NCBI GenBank assembly: GCA_934358235.1
Contig: CAKRKK010000103.1
Span: 1 to 8,295 of the forward strand
Length of the DNA: 8,295 nucleotides
Source of the DNA: an uncultured Lachnospira sp.
GTDB lineage: Bacteria; Bacillota; Clostridia; Lachnospirales; Lachnospiraceae
Direction of reading: 5' to 3'
A model generated the notes under the pieces. It made no database searches. It saw only the letters and a program-made list of their open reading frames with translations, and was not told where the DNA came from. Positions 1 through 7,007 of this stretch are shown piece after piece; within the stretch, counting starts at the first letter, position 1, and each line of letters opens with the position of its first letter. The position numbers were made by a program, and so were the translations under genes.

Positions 1-144
1 TCCTGTGTCTGTACTTCCTGTACTATCGCCCTTGTTTCCTGTGTCTGTACTTCCTGTACTATCGCCCTTGTTTCCTGTGTCTGTACTTCCTGTACTATCG
101 CCCTTGTTTCCTGCGTCTGTACTTCCTGTACCGTCACCCTTGTT
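1..144 (-). repeat. 36-bp in-frame tandem repeat encoding a 12-residue surface repeat
   Basis: Three identical 36-base units (1-36, 37-72, 73-108) and one diverged unit (109-144) lie head to tail and continue to the window edge, so the total copy number is unknown. In the minus-strand reading frame each unit encodes NKGDSTGSTDTG. The diverged unit, read first, encodes NKGDGTGSTDAG. Copies 1-3 are identical at the DNA level, which points to recent expansion or homogenisation and a likely length polymorphism. The repeat sits in the predicted extracellular tail of the membrane protein. Confidence 0.95.
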
Positions 145-1428
145 TTCTGTACTTTCACTATCAGACTTATCTGATGGCTTGTCATCATTAGAACTGTCAT
201 TATCGTTATTACCAGAATTGCTGTTATTATCTTTTTCTGCTGAATTCTCCTGACGGTCATCCTTCTTTTCAGCCGCCTGGTTATTATTCTGATTGCTATT
301 CTGGTTATTATTATCTGTCACATTGTCACTATTAACAGCCTCAGTCTTTGTATCTGTATCCTGTGTAGAAGTGTCACCATTCTTTGAGTTCTTTGTTCTT
401 GAAGCTCTTGTTGTTGGCTGGTCATTGTCATTAGTAGTAGTATACTCTGATTTCTTATAATCATAATTGCTGTTGTTAGCTGTCTTCTTTTTATTCTTTC
501 CAGATACAACTGATGATAAAACTACTGCAACAATTATTATGACAACCAGACAGCCCATAGCTGATGCTGCTGCCTTTCTTGCAGGATATGATAATGCTGG
601 AAACAGTTTCTTAATAAATGCCGTAATAACATTATCCCTGTTTCCCTTCTTTCTGCTATATACAGAACTTACTGCCTGTTGCTCCTCATATTCATCATTA
701 TCCTCATCAGCTTCATCCAGACCATATTCCTCGTAAACGTCATGTTCATTAGCAGTATTTTCCGAACCACCGGCTGCATACTCATCCTCATAAGCACTCT
801 GTGCCTCTGAAACATCGTCCCCTGCAGCATCAGCCTCAGCACTATCTGTCTTAGGCAGGGCATAGCCTAAAACAACTGCTCTTGCCTCTTCAAGCCAGCT
901 TCCTATATATGTACTATCAATATCCGTCAGGCTCTCAATAACATCAACTGAATGCATTTCATATGCATACAGCTCAAGCAACGCCATATGTATGGCATCC
1001 ACCTGCTTTAATCCACCCGCCTGCTCATCATAGGCCTTAGGACTTCTGAATATATTTACCTGTTTTTTCATATAACCAAGTAATTCTTCATCCTCGCGTA
1101 TTCTTGAATACTTATATTCACTTACATCCATATTGCTGCCAAGGTCAGCCCCGGCTTCGCTTATTGCATTAGTAAAGTAATAAACAGATGCCATTGTTGC
1201 AATCTGCTTATGTACATTCTTTGAAAGGTCTATATTCTCTATCTGCCTGCACACCTCAATAAGAGCCTTCTTGGTCTGAGTCATGCTGCTTTCTTCATCA
1301 CGATATACCGGATAAGCAAGAGCATAAACCTCCTTATATATCCTATTACATAACTCCTTCTTCTCAGTTCTTCCAGCAATAACATCCTGTATAAGCTGAA
1401 TAAATTCTTTATCCTGATTACTGTTCAT
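1..1428 (-). CDS. Single-pass membrane protein with ECF-sigma-like cytoplasmic domain and repetitive extracellular tail (3' end outside window)
   Basis: The frame stays open for 476 codons from the ATG at 1428 to the window edge, so the C-terminus is missing. The start has an AGGGAG site (1435-1440) six bases upstream. Residues 9-90 resemble sigma-70 region 2 of ECF factors in helix pattern (FIQLIQDVIAG, IYKEVYALAYPVYRDEE). Residues 147-187 resemble region 4 (MALLELYAYEMHSVDVIESL, then STYIGSWLEEAR). Usually basic positions of the recognition helix are acidic or neutral here, so DNA binding is doubtful. Residues 197-262 are very acidic, 270-286 basic, and about 288-309 form one transmembrane helix. 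The rest is Asn/Asp/Ser/Thr/Lys-rich and probably disordered, with 12-residue repeats from residue 429. The orientation, N-terminus inside, follows from the basic juxtamembrane segment. Function is unknown: the sigma resemblance was seen by eye, and a membrane-tethered sensor or decoy sigma is inference. The gene stands alone with its own promoter. Confidence 0.85.
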   Translation of the reverse strand, partial: MNSNQDKEFIQLIQDVIAGRTEKKELCNRIYKEVYALAYPVYRDEESSMTQTKKALIEVCRQIENIDLSKNVHKQIATMASVYYFTNAISEAGADLGSNMDVSEYKYSRIREDEELLGYMKKQVNIFRSPKAYDEQAGGLKQVDAIHMALLELYAYEMHSVDVIESLTDIDSTYIGSWLEEARAVVLGYALPKTDSAEADAAGDDVSEAQSAYEDEYAAGGSENTANEHDVYEEYGLDEADEDNDEYEEQQAVSSVYSRKKGNRDNVITAFIKKLFPALSYPARKAAASAMGCLVVIIIVAVVLSSVVSGKNKKKTANNSNYDYKKSEYTTTNDNDQPTTRASRTKNSKNGDTSTQDTDTKTEAVNSDNVTDNNNQNSNQNNNQAAEKKDDRQENSAEKDNNSNSGNNDNDSSNDDKPSDKSDSESTENKGDGTGSTDAGNKGDSTGSTDTGNKGDSTGSTDTGNKGDSTGSTDTG

Positions 1429-1501
1429 ACATATCTCCCTATATTTTCATCATACATGCGTAAACTTACTTTTTACTTACATTATATATAACCATCTTGT
1501 T

Positions 1502-1530
1502 ATTATAGCACCTTGCTACATAATTGTCAC
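1502..1530 (-). promoter_or_regulatory. Strong sigma-A-type promoter of the leftmost gene
   Basis: On the minus strand GTGACA (1530-1525, five of six matches to TTGACA) is followed by a 17-base spacer and a perfect TATAAT (1507-1502). A TGC directly upstream gives an extended -10. Transcription would start near 1495, leaving a leader of about 65 bases before the ATG at 1428. It lies between the upstream terminator and the gene, so the gene is an independent unit. Confidence 0.75.
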
Positions 1531-1549
1531 TATCACCCAAAATGCCAAA

Positions 1550-1574
1550 AACCGGAGGTATTAATCCCCCGGTT
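1550..1574 (-). terminator. Rho-independent terminator after the MBOAT gene
   Basis: AACCGG (1550-1555) pairs with CCGGTT (1569-1574). In the minus-strand RNA the stem extends inward by one G-U and two G-C pairs to nine base pairs, with a seven-base loop. A run of five U follows (complement of 1551-1547, the first paired in the stem). It lies about 45 bases past the MBOAT stop codon and ends the two-gene unit. Confidence 0.8.
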
Positions 1575-1617
1575 ATTATGTTACACCCTGCTTTAGTTAA
1601 TGCTGGCTGTTTATTTA

Positions 1618-3189
1618 TCAGAAGTTAGCGTATATAAAGTCTGATGTTGTTGTTGTGCTTCCATATATAAGTATAAACATTATAAATGCTATATATATCA
1701 CCCATCTTATTACAATATTCTTAGCTGCTATCGTTTCTCTTATATTTATTCCCTTTTCCTTTAAAAGGCTCACTATGAATACAATAACGCAGCCAACAAT
1801 TACAATTATAAGATCCTGTTCTGTAAGTCCTACTGATTTAACCATCTGCATGGATAGCTGGGATATGCCTGCCTTAGTAACTGTATCTAACAGCATCACA
1901 TTAGCTGCATGCAGATCCGGTGCCATGTCAAAGTAAAAGCCTATATTGACAAGTATAAAGGTTCTTATAATGCAAAAGCCCTGATACCACCAACTCTTTG
2001 GATTAATATGCAGCTTATTATGTATTCTGGCATACACCGGTGCAAGCATTCCACTTGCCGCTATGATAACACCATTATACATGCCATACATTATATATTT
2101 CCACGCTGCGCCATGCCATATACCTACCACAAAAAACACAAGAAGGTTTGCAAGACTTACAGGCAACAGCTTGCCTGCATTGCTGCCAAAGGTTTTCCTG
2201 CACCACTTGCCAAACTTATTCATACATTTTGATAATGAAAAAGGATAAAATATATAATCCTTCATCCATGTACCAAGCGTTATATGCCATCTTCTCCAGA
2301 ACTCGCTAATTGAACGTGAAAAATATGGCTGTCTGAAGTTATCATCCATAGTTATTCCAAACATCTGTGCAGTACCTATGGTTATATCAATGCCACCTGA
2401 AAAGTCAGCATATAGCTGTATGCTATAAAGAATCACGCCGAACACATTAATCCAGCCGCCATAATTCCAATAGTTATTAAATATAAGTGTGACTGCTGCA
2501 TTTACCCTGTCTGCAAGCACCATTTTCTTTAGCATGCCCCATAATATTCTCTGCACACCAAACTGTATATTCCTAAGGTCATAGCTATGTCCTTCGTATA
2601 ACTGGCTTCCAAGCCTTTCATACCGTCCAATCGGTCCCTGCAATAGCTGTGGAAAAAATGATACAAACAACGCATACTTAAAGAAATTCTTCTGTGGCTC
2701 ATGCTTTGCCCTGTACACATCAACAACATAGCTTACCGACTGGAAGGTATAAAAGGATATTCCTAGCGGAAGCGTGAGCTTAAGTATGCTAAGTCTTCCC
2801 TTACTTCCTACTGCCGCCAGTATTCCATTAATATTTCCTATCATAAAATTCGTATACTTACATACCGCAAGCACACCAAAGGAAAGAAGAATCACTAACA
2901 GCACAACCTTCTTCTTTCTACTCGTAATATCTTTTTTAAATGCTTTCTTTGCTTCCCGGTCAGCATCCTTATCCGGCTTTAACCCGTTAAGTCTGCCAAG
3001 CATTATTCCACCCGTATAAGTAACTGCTGTTGTTAACAGCAGCATCCATACCGTAGTAACATTGTATGTAAAGTAATAAAGATAACTCAATATCAGCAGC
3101 CATACCCAGCGTACCTTTTTAGGTATAATATAATATACAACCAGCGCCATAAGCGCAAACAGGAAGAATTCAAATGATGTAAATGACAT
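1618..3189 (-). CDS. MBOAT family membrane-bound O-acyltransferase (AlgI/DltB-like)
   Basis: The 523-residue polytopic protein has the usual AlgI-type length and hallmarks. These are PLGISFYTFQ at 141-150, FWRRWHITLGTWMKDY at 297-312 containing His302, and GIWHGAAWKY at 356-365 with the expected catalytic His359 in a hydrophobic stretch. Hydrophobic segments run from residue 7 to about 510, consistent with ten or more membrane helices. Members of this family move an acyl group, often acetyl or D-alanyl, from a cytoplasmic donor across the membrane onto a surface polymer or a partner protein. The ATG at 3189 has an AGAGGAG site just upstream (3193-3199). The gene begins 16 bases after the stop of the SGNH-like gene, so the two are surely co-transcribed and probably work together. 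There are no dltA or dltC genes here, so D-alanylation of teichoic acid is not indicated. O-acetylation of a polysaccharide or peptidoglycan is likelier, but the substrate cannot be read from the sequence. Confidence 0.93.
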   Translation of the reverse strand: MSFTSFEFFLFALMALVVYYIIPKKVRWVWLLILSYLYYFTYNVTTVWMLLLTTAVTYTGGIMLGRLNGLKPDKDADREAKKAFKKDITSRKKKVVLLVILLSFGVLAVCKYTNFMIGNINGILAAVGSKGRLSILKLTLPLGISFYTFQSVSYVVDVYRAKHEPQKNFFKYALFVSFFPQLLQGPIGRYERLGSQLYEGHSYDLRNIQFGVQRILWGMLKKMVLADRVNAAVTLIFNNYWNYGGWINVFGVILYSIQLYADFSGGIDITIGTAQMFGITMDDNFRQPYFSRSISEFWRRWHITLGTWMKDYIFYPFSLSKCMNKFGKWCRKTFGSNAGKLLPVSLANLLVFFVVGIWHGAAWKYIMYGMYNGVIIAASGMLAPVYARIHNKLHINPKSWWYQGFCIIRTFILVNIGFYFDMAPDLHAANVMLLDTVTKAGISQLSMQMVKSVGLTEQDLIIVIVGCVIVFIVSLLKEKGINIRETIAAKNIVIRWVIYIAFIMFILIYGSTTTTSDFIYANF

Positions 3190-3205
3190 AATCTCCTCTT
3201 TTCTG

Positions 3206-4333
3206 TTAGTAAGCTTTCCACTCTAAGCCTGTGGTATTCTCATAATCCTGAACCATAGAAGCATACATATCCTGATATGAATTATAGAAATACCTGCTTT
3301 CATCAAGTGTTCCCATCGCATCCTCCATAAGCACCTGTGCTAAAAGCTCTGAATAACTTTCTGCAAGCTCACCATACATGTGTCCTTCTGTATCAACATA
3401 TGCTGAATCATCTCTTGGAAGCACCGACATAAGTGCCTTATTAAAGTCATAATATGCGATTCCATAGCTGTCAAACAGCTCTTTTAGTTTTGTAACTGCC
3501 TTATCAACCTCTGCTTCTCTGAACGCATCCGGTGTTATTGGCGATTCCACACACACAAGCTCAATATCATTACTTCTGCAATATTCAACAAGCTGTGTAA
3601 ACTGTTTAATAACCGTTTTATCCAGCTCTTTGTTAGCATTAGTTTTCATAGTTTTAGTGTACTCAGGATTGCCCGGTACATCATTAATTCTATATCTGAA
3701 GCAGAAGCCCTTTCCCATATAAGGTCCTCCTGCCGTTGCAAAGTAGCCATCTGTGTCTAGACCTGCAGACATTTCATAGTTCTTATATTCCTCTGACCTT
3801 TTAAGCTCCAGATTAGTCTTCGCCTTATTCAGCGTACACTTCCAGGTCAGTCTTCTTGAAAATACATTTCTTATATCTATATAGGACCTGTTTTTCCATA
3901 AATACTCCGCCTTTAATCCTGCATCTGTCATCTGCTGATATATAAATGACCTTGAAAAATGATTCTGCGACTGTCCATTCATCCAATAATAATAATCAAC
4001 ATCTATAATAACCTTTTTTACAGCATTATCCTTACAGACTGACTTTAATACATAATACATATCATCTACTGTTTCTCCGGGTATTCCCATATTAAAGGAA
4101 TTAACACCTAGCTTTTCGTCTATATAGCTTGTATCTATACTGCATCTTGTATGAGATGCTCCAAGAATAATAGTATCATAGCCTCCTTCTGTATCAGAAT
4201 TCTCTGCCTTAACCTGATTAAATATGAATCTTATATATCCACTTTCTGCGAATAAATAATCACATACGCATATAACTGCCGCAAGCACGCATATGAATAT
4301 CACGCATCTGATGTGTGGCAATACCTTTTTCAT
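3206..4333 (-). CDS. Membrane-anchored SGNH-hydrolase-like protein, partner of the MBOAT acyltransferase
   Basis: The protein has 375 residues. Residues 10-27 form a single N-terminal membrane helix (signal anchor), so the rest should lie outside the cell. GASHTR at 57-62 puts Ser60 in the position of the SGNH/GDSL nucleophile. NMGIPG at 81-86 fits the second conserved block, DVDYYYW at 111-117 follows a beta strand, and DTEGH at 314-318 offers the Asp/His pair near the C-terminus. Proteins of this shape, such as DltD, PatB and AlgX-like proteins, accompany MBOAT transporters and complete or reverse acyl transfer at the surface. The assignment rests on these motifs and the tight pairing with the downstream MBOAT gene. 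The start at 4333 has GAGG (4340-4343) six bases upstream. The fold is moderately sure, while transferase versus esterase activity and the acceptor are open. Confidence 0.8.
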   Translation of the reverse strand: MKKVLPHIRCVIFICVLAAVICVCDYLFAESGYIRFIFNQVKAENSDTEGGYDTIILGASHTRCSIDTSYIDEKLGVNSFNMGIPGETVDDMYYVLKSVCKDNAVKKVIIDVDYYYWMNGQSQNHFSRSFIYQQMTDAGLKAEYLWKNRSYIDIRNVFSRRLTWKCTLNKAKTNLELKRSEEYKNYEMSAGLDTDGYFATAGGPYMGKGFCFRYRINDVPGNPEYTKTMKTNANKELDKTVIKQFTQLVEYCRSNDIELVCVESPITPDAFREAEVDKAVTKLKELFDSYGIAYYDFNKALMSVLPRDDSAYVDTEGHMYGELAESYSELLAQVLMEDAMGTLDESRYFYNSYQDMYASMVQDYENTTGLEWKAY

Positions 4334-4408
4334 ACCACGCCTCGTTTCCTTCCGTTTCTTACTGTTTTTATATTTATTTTTGTTTTATGAGTTCACACAA
4401 TACGACTG

Positions 4409-4451
4409 ATTATAACATTGATTATATTTCTAATTGTTAACAATATGTTAA
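4409..4451 (-). promoter_or_regulatory. Promoter region of the SGNH/MBOAT unit with paired TGTTAAC sites
   Basis: Two TATAAT boxes lie on the minus strand: 4414-4409, preceded by TGT (extended -10), and 4426-4421. Two TTAACA elements (4440-4435 and 4451-4446) could act as -35 boxes, but the spacers are long at 20 and 19 bases, so the extended -10 may do most of the work. The TTAACA elements lie within two copies of TGTTAAC set 11 bases apart. The first sits in the perfect palindrome TTGTTAACAA (4434-4443). The leader would be roughly 65-80 bases. Confidence 0.5.
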
Positions 4452-4478
4452 CTATTTTTGAATTTCCTGCGAAATCAC

Positions 4479-4524
4479 AAAAGCCGAACCATGTCCTGCT
4501 AACAAGAAACACAATTCAGCTTTT
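4479..4524 (-). terminator. Probable terminator after the TspO gene
   Basis: In the minus-strand RNA AAAAGCUGAA pairs with UUCGGCUUUU over ten base pairs including one U-G wobble. The loop is 26 bases and the stem's 3' arm itself ends in four U. On the plus strand the wobble becomes a C-A mismatch, so the structure favours minus-strand transcripts. It begins about 37 bases after the stop codon. The long loop and short U run make it weaker than the other two terminators. Confidence 0.55.
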
Positions 4525-4560
4525 ATACTAACATCTTAAATTTTCCAAAACAAGTATATT

Positions 4561-5037
4561 TTAATTAATTACTGCAACTGCAATGTTAAGATATGCCGCA
4601 AATGTAACCCATAACAGGTATGGAACCATAAGCCAGGCAGCCGCTGTATTAACCTGGAAAAATCTCCATATTGTAAATATTATAAGCACCCATAAAAGCA
4701 TAAGCCAGAAAAATGCCAGCCACAAAGCACCAAAATTAAAAAATATAACCGACCATCCAATATTCACAAAAAGCTGCACAGCATATAATATAAGTGCCTC
4801 TGTCCTGTCATCATCTCTTGTCTCACACACTATATAGGAGGCGATTCCCATAAACACAAACAATATCGTCCATACTACCGGGAAAACCTGTCCTGGTGGT
4901 GATAAAGGCGGCTTATTCAACTGTCTGTACATCTCCATTGAATTTCCAGTTAAAAGCCAGGACAAAACACCTGCGCCTATGCTTATAGCTAATGCTGCTA
5001 CCAGTCTTTTCCAATTAATTCTTATATTATGTGACAT
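4561..5037 (-). CDS. tspO: TspO/MBR family tryptophan-rich membrane protein
   Basis: The 158-residue protein has the family's typical length and five hydrophobic helices (about 11-30, 48-68, 80-100, 103-124, 133-155). The diagnostic stretch KPPLSPPGQVFPVVWT starts at residue 42 and continues to MGIASY at 63-68. QLFVNIGWSVIFF at 88-100 and PYLLWVTFAAYLN at 139-151 are the other conserved blocks and include the tryptophans lining the ligand pocket. Homologues bind porphyrins, haem breakdown intermediates and cholesterol-like ligands, and act as sensors or regulators in bacteria. The exact role in anaerobes is unsettled. The ATG at 5037 has GGAG (5045-5048) seven bases upstream. The gap to the upstream GH25 gene is 185 bases, and a terminator lies downstream, so it is probably monocistronic or a read-through target. 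Nothing nearby belongs to tetrapyrrole metabolism. Confidence 0.95.
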   Translation of the reverse strand: MSHNIRINWKRLVAALAISIGAGVLSWLLTGNSMEMYRQLNKPPLSPPGQVFPVVWTILFVFMGIASYIVCETRDDDRTEALILYAVQLFVNIGWSVIFFNFGALWLAFFWLMLLWVLIIFTIWRFFQVNTAAAWLMVPYLLWVTFAAYLNIAVAVIN

Positions 5038-5143
5038 AAATGTACTCCAATCCTCACCAGAAATATCTTTACAATAACCGGTAATTTAATAATTCAAGAG
5101 TAGTTTATGTAGAAATTAATTAAAAATACATGTATAACATACA

Positions 5144-5149
5144 ATTATA
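5144..5149 (-). promoter_or_regulatory. Possible -10 box upstream of tspO
   Basis: A perfect minus-strand TATAAT lies 106 bases before the tspO start, in the 185-base gap after the lysozyme gene. No convincing -35 element is found 16-18 bases upstream, and no terminator separates it from the lysozyme gene, so tspO may also be reached by read-through. Nothing else recognisable lies in the gap (5038-5222). Confidence 0.3.
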
Positions 5150-5222
5150 TTTACATTGATGCTCTTAGCCATACATCAAACCAGCACCTATGCTTTTTCT
5201 TCCTTAGCATACTGTGTCTGCA

Positions 5223-6896
5223 CTACTGCTGACCGGTTGTTGAGTCAGCCTTAGCTGTTGTCGATGCAGCCTGTACTGTTGTTGGCGCAGCCTGTGTCGT
5301 TGTTGGTGCAGCCTGTGTTGTTTCTGTTGGCTTTGATGTTTCTGCTGGCTGTGTTGTTGAAGGCTGTGTCTGAGTTTCCTGCTGTGTTGGCTTATCTGTA
5401 ACCACAAGCTTTACATTCTTTGACTTATCACCATCCACGAACGCCTTTGTAAATGTGACATTCATGTCGCAATATCCGCCTACACCCTCAACATGTCCTG
5501 TACTTGTATACTGCCATATATTATATTCAAATGGAAGGTCCGGAACCTCATCTCCATCGCGATATAATCTGTTTTCATCGCTATAATAATATTTTCTAAA
5601 GTACCAGGCAAGCCATACATTATACTTTGATGAGAGTCTGTTTGTATCAACCTTATTGAGCCAGTCATTCTTGCTCATGTATATCATAGGCTTATAACCG
5701 TGGCTCTTTACTGTATCACAGAAGGCTTCACATATAGCTGTTAATTCTGATCTGCTTAACTTGTCACAGGTTCTGTAACCGCTTGTTGTTTCCCAGTCAA
5801 ATGCTACTGGATATGTTATGTTATAGCCTTTTATAAGATTCAGTATATATGAGGCTTCCTCATATGCTTCCTGTACAGTTAGTGCCTGTGAGAAAAAGTA
5901 CACACCAACCTGAAGTCCATTAGCAAGTGCACCTTCTATATTCTGTCTGAAATAATCATCCTCATATAAGTTACCGTCTTCACCTATTGAACGTCCGGCA
6001 ACCTTTATCATTGCATACTTGTATCCATCTGCTGCAACTGCACTCCAGTCTATATCATTCTGCCAGTGCGATACATCTATTCCAGGAATAGCCTTGTCTA
6101 CCTGTACCTTTGGTCCTTCATACTCATAATGCAATGTATATGTATCTGCACTATTAAGTGCAAAGCTTAAGCTGTCAAGCTTAGCTCCATATGAAGCCAG
6201 CTCGTCTGCTGAATAACTCTTTACAACTGTTCCGCTTGAATTCTTAACTGTAAGGCTTTTAGGATTAGTATATCCGCCACCAAAGCTGTTTACAATATCA
6301 CTTGAAAATGGTGCGAACTGGTCACCCGCATATGCACTCTTTGTTATAGCAATATCCTCGTTTGATGTTTCGTTCTTTGAAGTGTCCTGGCTGCCTTTAT
6401 TATCTGAGCCATTATTATTTGTATTTGTGTTTGTGCTTGTTTCTTTTGTCTGCGATGGTGCGGGATCTTCAACTGGAACCTCTGCACCTATAGTAGTATC
6501 ACCAGGATCTGCCTCAACCTTCTTTTCAAGCTCCTCCTCTGGGATAAGCTCAACTGGTGAACTTGCATTTATATTGATAACCTTTCCATCATATTCGAAT
6601 TCAAGGCTGTTATCCTCTTCTTTAACTTCTTCCTCTTTAACATCTTCCTCTGCTAACTCTATATCCTCTGCCTCATCAATACTATCACTATGATACATAA
6701 CTATTGGTTCTTTTACATCATTAGTTGTCTCTCCACCAACTACTACGCTTGCTCCTGAACGTGAGCCTCCCAAAACTACTGCCGCCGTTGCCGCCACCGC
6801 AGCCACAAGTATTACCAGCGTTACAGCCAGACTTACCCTCTTATGTTCTGTAAGACCATTCTTAGCTTTCCAAAGAATATTCTTTAACTTTTCCAC
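5223..6896 (-). CDS. Membrane-anchored GH25 lysozyme (N-acetylmuramidase) with Thr/Gln-rich C-terminal tail
   Basis: The 557-residue protein starts with a short basic cytoplasmic tail and a membrane helix at 21-42. An acidic linker (70-130) and an Asn/Ser/Thr-rich linker (145-180) follow. Residues 185-262 form a small beta-rich region. The GH25 domain spans about 268-487. PGIDVSHWQNDIDW at 271-284 carries Asp274, AFDWE at 365-369 carries the catalytic Asp367/Glu369 pair, and YNIWQYTSTG with CDMN (476-479) closes the domain. The family hydrolyses the MurNAc-GlcNAc bond of peptidoglycan, here on the outer face of the membrane. After residue 500 comes a Thr/Gln/Pro/Ala tail with heptad repeats and no LPXTG motif or wall-binding module. 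The start codon is GTG: the codon just before it is an in-frame TAA, and AGAGAGG sits seven bases upstream. With no phage genes nearby, a housekeeping role in wall growth or division is likelier than lysis. Confidence 0.95.
   Translation of the reverse strand: MEKLKNILWKAKNGLTEHKRVSLAVTLVILVAAVAATAAVVLGGSRSGASVVVGGETTNDVKEPIVMYHSDSIDEAEDIELAEEDVKEEEVKEEDNSLEFEYDGKVININASSPVELIPEEELEKKVEADPGDTTIGAEVPVEDPAPSQTKETSTNTNTNNNGSDNKGSQDTSKNETSNEDIAITKSAYAGDQFAPFSSDIVNSFGGGYTNPKSLTVKNSSGTVVKSYSADELASYGAKLDSLSFALNSADTYTLHYEYEGPKVQVDKAIPGIDVSHWQNDIDWSAVAADGYKYAMIKVAGRSIGEDGNLYEDDYFRQNIEGALANGLQVGVYFFSQALTVQEAYEEASYILNLIKGYNITYPVAFDWETTSGYRTCDKLSRSELTAICEAFCDTVKSHGYKPMIYMSKNDWLNKVDTNRLSSKYNVWLAWYFRKYYYSDENRLYRDGDEVPDLPFEYNIWQYTSTGHVEGVGGYCDMNVTFTKAFVDGDKSKNVKLVVTDKPTQQETQTQPSTTQPAETSKPTETTQAAPTTTQAAPTTVQAASTTAKADSTTGQQ
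5245..5328 (-). repeat. 21-bp degenerate tandem repeat in the lysozyme tail
   Basis: Four 21-base units (5245-5265, 5266-5286, 5287-5307, 5308-5328) share the core GCAGCCTG on the plus strand. They encode heptapeptides of the form TTxQAAP/S near the end of the GH25 protein, the last diverging to TTAKADS. The units differ mostly by single bases. The encoded tail is low in complexity, threonine-rich and a plausible flexible or glycosylated segment. Confidence 0.8.
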
Positions 6897-6903
6897 TTAT
6901 GTG

Positions 6904-6910
6904 CCTCTCT
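6904..6910 (-). promoter_or_regulatory. Ribosome binding site fixing the GTG start of the lysozyme
   Basis: AGAGAGG on the minus strand lies seven bases before GTG (6896-6894). An in-frame TAA occupies 6899-6897, so no upstream start is possible. A downstream start would remove the membrane anchor. Confidence 0.75.
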
Positions 6911-6968
6911 TCCTTTATTCCTGTCTTAAGTTTCCTTTAATATAGTGACGTACTAAAAAATCGCATAT

Positions 6969-6997
6969 ATTCTAACATAGTAAGCATCGATATACAA
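6969..6997 (-). promoter_or_regulatory. Candidate promoter of the GH25 gene
   Basis: On the minus strand TTGTAT (6997-6992) is followed by 17 bases and TAGAAT (6974-6969), with TGT directly upstream of the -10 (extended -10). The -35 matches only three of six consensus bases. The leader would be about 65 bases. It lies in the 111-base gap after the glycosyltransferase gene, where no terminator hairpin was found. Confidence 0.4.
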
Positions 6998-7007
6998 TGT
7001 AATTACG

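Noticed and set aside
1..144. A possible CRISPR array, since the unit is 36 bases long
   Set aside because: The units abut with no spacers, have no dyad symmetry, and keep the reading frame of the membrane protein. It is a coding tandem repeat.
5..253. A plus-strand open frame of Ser/Leu/Pro repeats
   Set aside because: It is the antisense reading of the repeat-bearing minus-strand gene, with no ribosome binding site and only repeat-derived composition.
1618..4333. A dlt operon (teichoic acid D-alanylation)
   Set aside because: No dltA or dltC gene is present, and the MBOAT protein at 523 residues is longer than DltB, closer to AlgI-type acyltransferases.
5189..5211. A hairpin TATGCT/AGCATA just after the lysozyme stop codon
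   Set aside because: The stem has only six base pairs with an 11-base loop, and no U run follows on the minus strand, so it is not supported as a terminator.
5223..6896. A prophage lysis module
   Set aside because: No holin, tail or integrase gene is nearby, and the lysozyme has a membrane anchor and long linkers unlike phage endolysins.
6955..6960. A minus-strand run of six T after the glycosyltransferase gene, as a possible terminator
   Set aside because: No stem longer than four base pairs could be drawn directly upstream.
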